From positions 1-6,581 of the forward strand of contig CAJXGP010000122.1 of assembly GCA_913053915.1 (NCBI GenBank): a stretch of 6,581 bases of DNA, written 5' to 3'. This document shows, piece by piece, positions 1 through 6,581 of the stretch (position 1 is the stretch's first letter; each line of letters starts with the position of its first letter). This DNA is from an uncultured Ignavibacteriales bacterium (lineage in GTDB: Bacteria; Bacteroidota; Ignavibacteria; Ignavibacteriales; Ignavibacteriaceae). Position numbers and translations under genes: made by a program. The notes beneath the pieces are model-generated. The model had not been told where the DNA came from. It searched no databases and worked only from the letters and a program-made list of their open reading frames with translations.

Positions 1-25
1 TTGTATGGATTTGCTTAATCTACTA

Positions 26-55
26 TTGATTTTTTACAAAAGTGACTTTTATAAA
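26..55 (+). promoter_or_regulatory. Weak candidate sigma-70-like promoter
   Basis: TTGATT at 26-31 and TATAAA at 50-55 are separated by 18 bases. They match the general -35 (TTGACA) and -10 (TATAAT) consensus at 4/6 and 5/6 positions. The region is so AT-rich that such matches arise by chance. Bacteroidota use a different consensus (TTTG and TAnnTTTG), and no well-spaced copy of that was found here. Transcription may also enter from upstream of the window. Confidence 0.2.
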
Positions 56-132
56 ACTGGAAAAATAGATTATAAAGACTCATGAATAGAAAAAATTTGG
101 GAAATAATAAATGAAATATATCTACATTGCCC

Positions 133-138
133 GGAGGA
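133..138 (+). promoter_or_regulatory. Shine-Dalgarno site of the receptor gene
   Basis: GGAGGA lies four bases before the ATG at 143 and is the strongest anti-16S match in the leader. It fixes the receptor start at 143, which also places a proper signal peptide at the N-terminus. Confidence 0.8.
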
Positions 139-142
139 TTTT

Positions 143-2965
143 ATGAAGTTTTCATTACAGCTTTTTATGTTTTTTATCCTTTCAACTTTACTTTCAACTG
201 AAATCTTCGCACAAGCGGGAAAAATTGCCGGGAGAATTATTGATGCAAATTCTAAAGAACCCATTATAGGTGCCAATGTTGTTTTGATGGGTACTACCCA
301 GGGGGCGGCTACAGATTTGGAAGGTAATTATGTTATTTTAGATGTTGCTCCTGAAATTTATACAATAAAAGTTTCAGCCATAGGATATAGAACGGAATTG
401 CTGAAAAATGTAAGCGTTTCTATCGATTTAACTACGAGAGTTGATTTTGACTTGAAGGAAACCACCATTGAAATTAAAGCGATTGTTGTTACTGCTAAAA
501 GACCTCTAATCCAGAAAGATTTAACCTCATCCATTGCTATTATTACTGCTCAGGAAATAAAGTCATTACCTGTTACCTCTTTTCAGAATATATTGCAGCT
601 TCAAGCGGGTGTAGTTGACGGACATTTCCGAGGAGGACGAAGCGGCGAAGTTTCATACTTGATTGACGGCATCCCTGTTACCGATGCATATAATGGTGGA
701 ACGGTAGTAGATGTTAATAAAAATTCTATTCAAGAAATGCAGGTTGTTACAGGGACTTTCAATGCAGAATACGGGCAAGCAATGAGCGGTATTGTTAATA
801 TTGCTACTAAATCGGGCGGCAATCAAACACACGGAAGTATTACTGCTTACGAAGGCGCATATCTAACACAGCATAATACTACTTTTAACGGTTTAGAAAG
901 GATTAATCCTTTTTCTAATTCTACAGCCAATAAAATTCATTGGTTGGAAGGAACCATCAACGGTCCGATTATTCCCGGAAAACTTACTTACTTTATCGAT
1001 TTGCGTTATTATTATACGTCGGGTTACTTGATGGGAATCAGAAAGTTTAACACTTGGGATATTGCCAATACGCTGAATCCAAATTCTTATAAGTGGAAAA
1101 TTCAACAAACCGGAGACCGGGCAATCGTTCCTATGGCTCCTTATTTAGAAGGATATGCTCAAGGTAAAATTACTTACAGATTTTCCCCATCTTTCCGCAT
1201 TTCCTACAATTATATATTAGATAATACACGAGGTAAAGATTGGGACTTTGCTTATAAATATAATCCCGATGGAATATTAAGCAATTTTAAGAAAGGTTAT
1301 TTAAATAGTTTGAAAATCACTAATATTTTAAGCAGCAAGACTTATTTTACTTTAGGCTTTTCATATTTTTTCAAAGATGAAAGGCACTACCTGGATACCA
1401 CTGCATTCTCGCTTTCGGATTTATTTCAAAGAAATGATCCGTTCAACCAAAAATATGTTAACACAAGACTTCTGACACAACCGGAGAGAACGTTCTTTAC
1501 AGGCGGTACCAACATGTATCACGGTGTGCGAAATACCAACACCTATGTTGCAAAATTTGATCTTACCAGCCAAGTAACTACTCATCATGAAATTAAAACC
1601 GGTCTTTTATTTGAATATTATACCCTGTTTCTACATGATATAAATTTGCACATGTCTCAAATTGATTATAATAATGATCCCGTGGTTACAGGTGATCCTT
1701 TCCTTATAAAACCGGTTGTTATCCCATCAATAGAGACTCAAGATAATCAGCGGTATGTTCATAACCCATGGCGATTTTCTTTTTATGCCCAGGATAAAAT
1801 GGAATATAAATCTTTGATTGTAAATTTTGGTGTTCGTTTCGATTATTTTCATCCTAACGGTCAAGTGCTTGCCGACCCATCAGACCCTAATGTGTATCTT
1901 CCGATACGGCCACAATATCAGGATAGTGTTATTGCTCCCGGCGGAACACATCAAGAGGCAGTTGCAAAGCGCAAGAAATTTTGGTATAAAAATGCTTCCA
2001 ATAAGTGGCAGTTAAGCCCTAGATTAGGTATTTCTTTTCCGATAACCGACAGAGGAATCATCCATTTTTCCTATGGGTTGTTTTTTCAAATCCCGTCTTT
2101 TGAAAGATTATATTCTAACCCCGGTTATAAATTGGCTGTAGCCGGCGGCAGTACAAATCTAGGCATAGTTGGAAATCCTAATTTAAAACCCGAACAAACA
2201 ACTAGCGGTGAACTTGGTTTGCAACAGCAATTAACTGAGAGTCTTGCTCTCGATATTACAGCATATTTCAGAGATATAAGAAATCTGGCAGGCACATTGA
2301 ATGAAATCGAATATGTTTTCGGAGGAACTAAAGTTTATAGCAAATATGTAAATTCAGATTTTGGGTTTGTACGTGGAATAGTTCTTTCATTAAAAAAGAG
2401 ATTCAAGGGTGGGGTTTCGGCGAATTTAAATTATACTTTTCAAATTGCTAAAACTAATGCATCCGATCCTAATGCTTCCTATAATCTGAGGTCCAGCGGT
2501 GTTCAGGCGGAGACCCAGCTTATTCCAACTAATTGGGATCAAAGACACACTGTTAATATTACTTTTAGTTATGTTAACTCTGCCTCAAATTGGGGTGTAA
2601 GCGGCATTTTCAGATACGGAAGTGGAACTCCCTACACGCCATTGAGCATCGTCAATGTGGGAACTTTGATTTATAATTCACAAACGAAGCCTTCTACATA
2701 CCGGTTGGATGTTCAGTTTTTCAAAGATTTCAAAATTGCTGCTTCTACTTTATCTGTATTTCTAAGAAATAATAATTTACTCGATACAAAGAATGTTACT
2801 CAAGTTTACCCAAGTTTTGGACAGCCTAATTGGTCGATTGGTGAACAAAGACAATTGGAAATTCAACAACCGGAGGTAATTTCCACTATACGGCAACGTT
2901 ATATCAGACCCGATTATTATTCCGAACCAAGAAGAGTAGAATTAGGAACAACTATTTCATTTTAA
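143..2965 (+). CDS. TonB-dependent outer-membrane receptor with carboxypeptidase-regulatory-like N-domain
   Basis: Predicted outer-membrane active transporter energised by TonB-ExbBD; substrate unknown. The 940-residue product starts with a signal peptide (hydrophobic run ~5-19, likely cleavage after A23 or A25). A CarboxypepD_reg-like beta-sandwich follows at ~27-110, with the typical GRIIDANSKEPIIGANV and DLEGNY motifs. A TonB-box-like segment (IVVTA, 114-118) leads into a plug at ~120-228 containing LIDGIPV (173-179) and EYGQAMSGIVNIATKSGG (209-226). The rest (~230-940) is a beta-barrel with family motifs GNPNLKPEQT (677-686) and NWDQRHTVN (797-805), ending in an aromatic residue (F940) as expected for BAM-dependent barrels. 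There is no STN signalling domain, so no sign of anti-sigma-factor control. No cysteine is present. The frame is intact. The domain plan is SusC-like, but no SusD gene follows. The assignment to the superfamily is firm; ligand and pathway are not visible. Confidence 0.95.
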   Translation: MKFSLQLFMFFILSTLLSTEIFAQAGKIAGRIIDANSKEPIIGANVVLMGTTQGAATDLEGNYVILDVAPEIYTIKVSAIGYRTELLKNVSVSIDLTTRVDFDLKETTIEIKAIVVTAKRPLIQKDLTSSIAIITAQEIKSLPVTSFQNILQLQAGVVDGHFRGGRSGEVSYLIDGIPVTDAYNGGTVVDVNKNSIQEMQVVTGTFNAEYGQAMSGIVNIATKSGGNQTHGSITAYEGAYLTQHNTTFNGLERINPFSNSTANKIHWLEGTINGPIIPGKLTYFIDLRYYYTSGYLMGIRKFNTWDIANTLNPNSYKWKIQQTGDRAIVPMAPYLEGYAQGKITYRFSPSFRISYNYILDNTRGKDWDFAYKYNPDGILSNFKKGYLNSLKITNILSSKTYFTLGFSYFFKDERHYLDTTAFSLSDLFQRNDPFNQKYVNTRLLTQPERTFFTGGTNMYHGVRNTNTYVAKFDLTSQVTTHHEIKTGLLFEYYTLFLHDINLHMSQIDYNNDPVVTGDPFLIKPVVIPSIETQDNQRYVHNPWRFSFYAQDKMEYKSLIVNFGVRFDYFHPNGQVLADPSDPNVYLPIRPQYQDSVIAPGGTHQEAVAKRKKFWYKNASNKWQLSPRLGISFPITDRGIIHFSYGLFFQIPSFERLYSNPGYKLAVAGGSTNLGIVGNPNLKPEQTTSGELGLQQQLTESLALDITAYFRDIRNLAGTLNEIEYVFGGTKVYSKYVNSDFGFVRGIVLSLKKRFKGGVSANLNYTFQIAKTNASDPNASYNLRSSGVQAETQLIPTNWDQRHTVNITFSYVNSASNWGVSGIFRYGSGTPYTPLSIVNVGTLIYNSQTKPSTYRLDVQFFKDFKIAASTLSVFLRNNNLLDTKNVTQVYPSFGQPNWSIGEQRQLEIQQPEVISTIRQRYIRPDYYSEPRRVELGTTISF

Positions 2966-2971
2966 AGTTGC

Positions 2972-2975
2972 AGGT
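2972..2975 (+). promoter_or_regulatory. Short ribosome binding site of the second gene
   Basis: AGGT in the 17-base intergenic gap lies seven bases before the ATG at 2983. It is weaker than the receptor's GGAGGA. The gap is too short for an independent promoter and terminator, which supports co-transcription and perhaps partial translational coupling with the receptor. Confidence 0.5.
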
Positions 2976-2982
2976 TTAACTT

Positions 2983-5900
2983 ATGCGTAAATATCTTATA
3001 ATTTCATTGCTTTTAATAACTGCTTCGTTTGCTTTTGGACAGCACCAAAGTGATTATATTAGATGGGCTAAAACACATCGAGGTAATTCACTATATACAA
3101 GGTTCGGTTTGCTTAATGGTAATAGAGTAGCTATCACATTTACTAATGACGGTTCTATCGCCGGTACCAATCCCAATTCTGTTAGAGGAGATTGGCCGTA
3201 TCCGGCAACTAGAGATGGATATATCGGTGATGTAACGCCGCTTGTCGGTATACAACTTCCAATACGCGATTACAACGGAGACGGTATACCGGACACATTG
3301 CATAATGTAACAATTGCCCCGGGTCCAAGGAATGGTCAAAGCGCTAAAGTTGATTCCACAGGACGTTTCCAAGGGTTTGCACCGGAGCCCGGATATGTGA
3401 ATCCAAACCAAGATACCGTTGCTATGAGTCAAATCCCTTCAACTTGGCCTTCATTCTGGCCTAACCACCCCAATTGGATTGATTCTACCGGTAAAGCACA
3501 ATGGGATGGCTACTTCGGACGTGGCGTTATTAGAGCAGATGAGGAAACATTTTTTGTAATGGATGATGCCCAGGATAATAACCCTCAAGTTAGAACGAAT
3601 TATAAATTTCATAGTGATAGTACCGACTTGACACGCAATGGAATGGGCTTGGTAGTTAGTGTCCGAGGTATGCAATGGTCTCAGATCCAAGCTCAAGACG
3701 TTCTCTTTTGGATTTATGATATAACAAATATCAGTACAACAAACTATAAAAAAGTTGTTTTCGGTGAAATTGTCGGTGGTTGTGTCGGCGACGTTGGGGA
3801 GAATTACATTGATTGTAGTGATGATCTGGGCTTTTTCGATGTGAATAATAACTTAACTTATTCATGGGATAGCGACGATAAAACGGCAGACCCGCTATGG
3901 ATTCCTATCAATCAAGTTTTACCGGGTGTGAGAACCAACATCGGTTATGCCGGATATGCATATCTTGAAAGTCCGGGTAACGCATTTGACGGTATTGATA
4001 ATGATAATGATGCGGTTGATCCTAATAGCCCTGTTTTTCAGAATAGTGATTTTCAGTTTAGCTCTTCTCAAAATGCTTATGTCTCATCCCGTACATTACA
4101 TCGCAACAATGTGGGCCCTAATTCAAATTGGCCCGACAATAAAATTGTTTTAATTAATCCCACTACTTATAAAAGAACGGTTGTTGATCTTGATACTTTA
4201 TTAAAAAGCTCGACCGATACCGTTGTTGTATATTCACTCGGGCATCCATTTAAGATATATGACGGTGAAACTCTTACCGAAATAGTTAATAACGGTCTAG
4301 ACGATAATTTAAACGGAATTATTGACGAAAATCGTGAAATCCATTATAAAAGAGTTTCCAAAGACGCTCAGGGAAATATTATAAAAGAAGATATCAGACC
4401 GTTAGCTTATCGAAATTATTTTACCGGAGCAGGCTTGCAGAATACTCTTATAGATGAAAGTATGGACAGTGGTCCCGGTCATGTCGTAACCGGTTGGGTT
4501 CCCAACTATAAACTACAACCTAACCCGATTACAGATAAATATCCCGGTATAATAAAAACACATTGGTCAGGTGATGAAAATGGTAATTGGAATCGTTTGA
4601 AGGATGATGTTGGAGCAGATGGAATCCCTGATACTCACGATCGAGGTGAAGGAGACGGAATTCCTACAGAAGGCGAACCTAATTTTGATAAAACCGATGT
4701 AGTTGAATCTGATCAGATCGGGTTAACGAGTTTTAATTTCTTTAATCAAACTCAGTCGCCGCCGATGAATAACAATGAAATTCTCTGGAATAGAATGAAA
4801 CCGGGTTTTTTTGATGTTATACCGCAATTACCGCTAGACGGTGATTTTATTTATGCTTCTGGTTATTTTCCGTTACTTGTCGATCATTCAGAGCGGTTTT
4901 CTTTGGCTCTTGTATTTGGTGCCGATAGCGCCGATATTTTTAAGAATAAACAAATTGCTCAAAAAATCTATAACGCCAATTATAATTTTCTAAAGCCACC
5001 GCCGAAACCTCATTTAACAGCGGTGCCGGGTGATAAACAGGTTACTTTAATTTGGACCAGCAACGCCGAAAATTTTACATCTTTTGAAGGTTATAAAATT
5101 TACCGTTCTACCGATCCGGGATTTACCGAGGGCGACGGGCAACCAATTGCTACCTTCGATGTTAAAGATAGTATCATGGGATATTTTGTCCCTGCCACTA
5201 AGGACTTAGCTGCATTGCCTAGGTTTTATTTAGGAAGCAATTCCGGTTTAGTGCACAAATTTGTAGATAGAAACCTTCAGAACGGACAAAGGTATTTTTA
5301 CGCTGTAACTGCTTATACATCCGGAGATCCTATTAATAATTTCTATCCTGCAGAAGACCCTAAATTTATTACGATCAACGGTAACGGTTCTGTGCGTACT
5401 GATGTGAATACGGCTGTAGTAACTCCTCGCTCTTCTGTTGCCGGTTATGTTGGACCGAAGGCGCCTAGCCTGTTAGGGCATGTTCCGGGTACGGTTCCTT
5501 ACGGCACCGGTAAAGTTTATCTTCATGTTGTTAATCCTAATGCCGTTAAAAATAAAACTTATCGCGTTATGTTTACAAGTAAGATTAAAAACTTTGTCCC
5601 TGTTACAACGTCATATGGGGTAATGGATTATTCTAATCCTAGTTTACCCGATACAATATTAAAAGTACCTATTTCAAAGAATATGCCTCAACAGGAACAG
5701 GACAAAAACTTGTTTGACGGAGTCTATTTATCTGTTGAAAATGATTGGGTCGCTAAATACGATACAGCCGCTTCGGGGTGGAATAGAAAACACTCCAAGA
5801 AGGATTATATTATTGCGTTTAACACTTTTTCCATGGGAGAAGTAAAGGAAAAGGGAGTTGGATATCCTAATGATTATAACGTGGTATTCGATCAAAGTCC

Positions 5901-6581
5901 GACATCGAAAGATACTTCTACAGCTTATAACGTAACTTTGGTTGATATTCACGGTAATGTAACAGGTACATATTTAATACCTCAATTTCAAACAAACTTT
6001 AGGATTTACAATGCAGTTTCCGGTAAACAGGCTTTGTATGCTTATCTTCCAGGTAAAATACCAAATACATTTTCTTTCTTGTCAAGAATAATTTTTCTGC
6101 AAAAGACTAAAACAAATACCGGTAAAGACACTACAATAATTACTTGGTTACTTCAAGTTTTGGGAAATGATACAACGAATTATCATCCTACCGCAGGCGA
6201 TACCTTAAAGATTAGAGTAAGCAAACCATTTACAAGTCAGGATGAACTTCAGATTACTACAAAAAGCGCAAGTGTTAATAATAATTTAGCCTCTTCACAG
6301 TTAGATCGAATACGGGTTGTACCGAATCCTTATATTGCAACAACATCGCAAGAACCACCCTTGCCGCCTTTAATTACCAGTGGAAGAGGTGAAAGAAAAA
6401 TTGCGTTCATTCATTTACCTAAAAATTCTACAATTTATATTTATACTGTAAGAGGTGAGTTGATTCGGAAACTTGAAATGCCTTCAAATCAGAGTATTAA
6501 TGATGGTACAATTAATTGGGATCTGCGAACTCAAGATAATCTTGATGTCGCTTATGGAGTATATTTCTACTTGATTGATGC
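2983..6581 (+). CDS. Large secreted modular protein with Fn3-like and FlgD/T9SS-type C-terminal domain (3' partial)
   Basis: Function unknown; predicted exported, probably cell-surface or extracellular. The frame is open from ATG 2983 to the window end (1,199 codons plus two bases), with no stop. A signal peptide is clear: M1-R-K, hydrophobic core ~4-16, AFG|Q cleavage after G19. The N-terminal ~20-330 is beta-rich with a DxNxDG-type loop (96-104) and the only two cysteines (C267, C278). Asp/Asn-rich loops occur at 336-346 and 436-450, and an Asp/Gly/Pro-rich segment at 541-566. A fibronectin III-like domain spans ~672-783, more beta-rich sequence ~800-1100, and VVPNPY (1112-1117) opens a FlgD-like/T9SS-type C-terminal module that the window cuts. 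It lies 17 bases after the receptor stop, so it is likely in the same operon and may be its surface partner. It resembles a family of ~1,200-residue 'hypothetical' or 'T9SS sorting domain' proteins of Ignavibacteria and related phyla (from memory). No SusD, protease or glycosidase motif was recognised. Confidence 0.9.
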   Translation, partial: MRKYLIISLLLITASFAFGQHQSDYIRWAKTHRGNSLYTRFGLLNGNRVAITFTNDGSIAGTNPNSVRGDWPYPATRDGYIGDVTPLVGIQLPIRDYNGDGIPDTLHNVTIAPGPRNGQSAKVDSTGRFQGFAPEPGYVNPNQDTVAMSQIPSTWPSFWPNHPNWIDSTGKAQWDGYFGRGVIRADEETFFVMDDAQDNNPQVRTNYKFHSDSTDLTRNGMGLVVSVRGMQWSQIQAQDVLFWIYDITNISTTNYKKVVFGEIVGGCVGDVGENYIDCSDDLGFFDVNNNLTYSWDSDDKTADPLWIPINQVLPGVRTNIGYAGYAYLESPGNAFDGIDNDNDAVDPNSPVFQNSDFQFSSSQNAYVSSRTLHRNNVGPNSNWPDNKIVLINPTTYKRTVVDLDTLLKSSTDTVVVYSLGHPFKIYDGETLTEIVNNGLDDNLNGIIDENREIHYKRVSKDAQGNIIKEDIRPLAYRNYFTGAGLQNTLIDESMDSGPGHVVTGWVPNYKLQPNPITDKYPGIIKTHWSGDENGNWNRLKDDVGADGIPDTHDRGEGDGIPTEGEPNFDKTDVVESDQIGLTSFNFFNQTQSPPMNNNEILWNRMKPGFFDVIPQLPLDGDFIYASGYFPLLVDHSERFSLALVFGADSADIFKNKQIAQKIYNANYNFLKPPPKPHLTAVPGDKQVTLIWTSNAENFTSFEGYKIYRSTDPGFTEGDGQPIATFDVKDSIMGYFVPATKDLAALPRFYLGSNSGLVHKFVDRNLQNGQRYFYAVTAYTSGDPINNFYPAEDPKFITINGNGSVRTDVNTAVVTPRSSVAGYVGPKAPSLLGHVPGTVPYGTGKVYLHVVNPNAVKNKTYRVMFTSKIKNFVPVTTSYGVMDYSNPSLPDTILKVPISKNMPQQEQDKNLFDGVYLSVENDWVAKYDTAASGWNRKHSKKDYIIAFNTFSMGEVKEKGVGYPNDYNVVFDQSPTSKDTSTAYNVTLVDIHGNVTGTYLIPQFQTNFRIYNAVSGKQALYAYLPGKIPNTFSFLSRIIFLQKTKTNTGKDTTIITWLLQVLGNDTTNYHPTAGDTLKIRVSKPFTSQDELQITTKSASVNNNLASSQLDRIRVVPNPYIATTSQEPPLPPLITSGRGERKIAFIHLPKNSTIYIYTVRGELIRKLEMPSNQSINDGTINWDLRTQDNLDVAYGVYFYLID
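3268..3294 (+). other. DxNxDG calcium-loop-like motif in the secreted protein
   Basis: Residues 96-104 read DYNGDGIPD, matching the D-x-[DN]-x-D-G-x-x-D pattern of thrombospondin type 3 and dockerin-like calcium loops. It is a single copy in the N-terminal region. Calcium binding is inferred from the pattern only. Confidence 0.5.
3988..4020 (+). other. Asp/Asn-rich loop (DGIDNDNDAVD)
   Basis: Residues 336-346 of the secreted protein alternate acidic or amide residues in the way seen in MopE-type and other extracellular calcium-binding loops (DGxDNDxD). It lies just after a GYAGYAYLESPGN segment and may cap a beta domain. Metal binding is inferred. Confidence 0.45.
4288..4332 (+). other. Second Asp/Asn-rich loop (NNGLDDNLNGIIDEN)
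   Basis: Residues 436-450 of the secreted protein resemble the N-G-x-D-D-N-x-N-G-x-I-D-E pattern of extracellular calcium loops. It is about 100 residues after the DGIDNDND loop and shares its layout, so the two may be diverged copies of one element. Confidence 0.45.
4603..4680 (+). other. Asp/Gly/Pro-rich segment with tandem DGIP motifs
   Basis: Residues 541-566 of the secreted protein carry DGIPDT (546-551) and DGIPTEGEP (558-566) 12 residues apart, with GEGDG between. The next residues include FDKTDVVESDQIGLTSF (568-584). Similar segments recur, from memory, in large secreted proteins of Ignavibacteria, KSB1 and Marinimicrobia-type genomes. The role is unknown; a metal-binding loop or a family-specific ligand site are both possible. 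Confidence 0.45.
4996..5331 (+). other. Fibronectin type III-like domain with insertion
   Basis: Residues ~672-783 of the secreted protein show the Fn3 signature: a proline-rich entry (PPPKP), LTAVPGDKQVTLIW for strands A-B, FEGYKIYRST for strand C, and NGQRYFYAVTAY for strands F-G. Between C and F lies a longer than usual stretch (~707-765) that includes RFYLGSNSGLVHKFVD (747-762). Fn3 domains in secreted bacterial proteins usually act as spacers or binding modules. Confidence 0.75.
6316..6581 (+). other. C-terminal FlgD-like / T9SS-type sorting domain (cut by window end)
   Basis: Residues 1112-1199 of the secreted protein begin with VVPNPY, the usual opening of such modules, and continue with IYIYTVRGELIRKLE (1151-1165), INWDLRTQDN (1177-1186) and VAYGVYFYLID (1189-1199). 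This follows the strand order of FlgD_ig-like and Por-secretion C-terminal domains: 'I-Y-xx-G-E-L-I-R', then 'W-D-L', then 'Y-G-V-Y-x-Y'. The last strand, expected to end in something like GKF-x-I-x-K, lies beyond the window. Whether it is a true type IX signal or only a structural Ig-like cap cannot be decided here. Confidence 0.7.

Larger units (their letters stand above)
1..142. other. AT-rich leader without a convincing gene
   Basis: This stretch is strongly A/T-rich and holds no credible complete gene. One + strand frame (frame 2) is open from the window edge to a TGA at 83-85, so it could be the last ~27 codons of an upstream gene, but the peptide has no recognisable features. Two tiny frames follow (82-114 and 111-146). 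No stem-loop terminator was seen. The most likely role is promoter and 5' leader of the receptor gene. Confidence 0.5.

Noticed and set aside
70..276. Minus-strand 68-codon frame crossing the receptor start
   Set aside because: It covers the receptor's signal peptide and N-domain in antisense and would conflict with the well-supported start at 143.
893..1108. Minus-strand 71-codon frame inside the receptor gene
   Set aside because: Antisense to well-conserved barrel sequence; no independent support.
1827..2015. Plus-strand 62-codon frame inside the receptor gene
   Set aside because: It overlaps the beta-barrel coding region in another frame, and its peptide has no recognisable feature.
2966..2982. 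Possible terminator or promoter between the two genes
   Set aside because: The gap is only 17 bases, with no inverted repeat or T-tract; it holds only the short ribosome site.
3091..3696. Two minus-strand open frames (3091-3432 and 3451-3696)
   Set aside because: They lie inside the intact + strand frame of the secreted protein, which has a signal peptide and recognisable domains. Their translations are rich in Ile/Cys/Ser with no motif, as expected for antisense shadows.
3947..4153. Plus-strand 68-codon frame with Met/Ile/Leu-rich, membrane-like peptide
   Set aside because: It is a frame-shifted reading of the GATAATGAT-type codons that encode the Asp/Asn loop. The hydrophobicity is a by-product, and the host frame is continuous.
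5728..5952. Minus-strand 74-codon frame
   Set aside because: Shadow of the secreted protein gene; no motif.
2983..6581. SusD/RagB assignment for the second gene because it follows a SusC-like receptor
   Set aside because: There is no lipobox cysteine, the length is at least twice that of SusD, and the content is beta-rich with Fn3 and sorting-type modules rather than helical TPR-like.

Overview
The window looks like chromosomal DNA from a Gram-negative member of the Bacteroidota/Chlorobi (FCB) group. The closest match in style is the Ignavibacteria and neighbouring lineages. The reasons are an AT-rich base composition, a TonB-dependent outer-membrane receptor with an N-terminal carboxypeptidase-regulatory-like domain, and a very large secreted protein with a C-terminal FlgD-like/T9SS-type sorting module. 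The lineage call rests on remembered family style, not on a search.

Layout: bases 1-142 are an AT-rich leader with no convincing gene, only a weak promoter candidate and a clear Shine-Dalgarno sequence. Bases 143-2965 encode a complete 940-residue TonB-dependent receptor. After a 17-base gap, a second gene on the same strand starts at 2983 and stays open to the last base of the window. It has 1,199 complete codons and no stop, so it is truncated by the window edge. Its last visible residues lie inside the C-terminal module, so probably only a few tens of residues are missing. Nearly the whole window is coding on the + strand; no RNA gene, mobile element, CRISPR array or terminator was seen.

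The two genes look like one operon. The receptor should sit in the outer membrane and use TonB energy to import a ligand. The second product is predicted to be exported and held at, or released from, the cell surface. It is a modular protein of unknown function with Asp/Asn-rich, calcium-loop-like motifs, a fibronectin type III-like domain, further beta-rich regions and a C-terminal sorting-type domain. The arrangement resembles SusC/SusD pairs (receptor plus surface partner), but the second protein is not a SusD homologue by any feature visible here. It is therefore the main candidate for an undescribed system.
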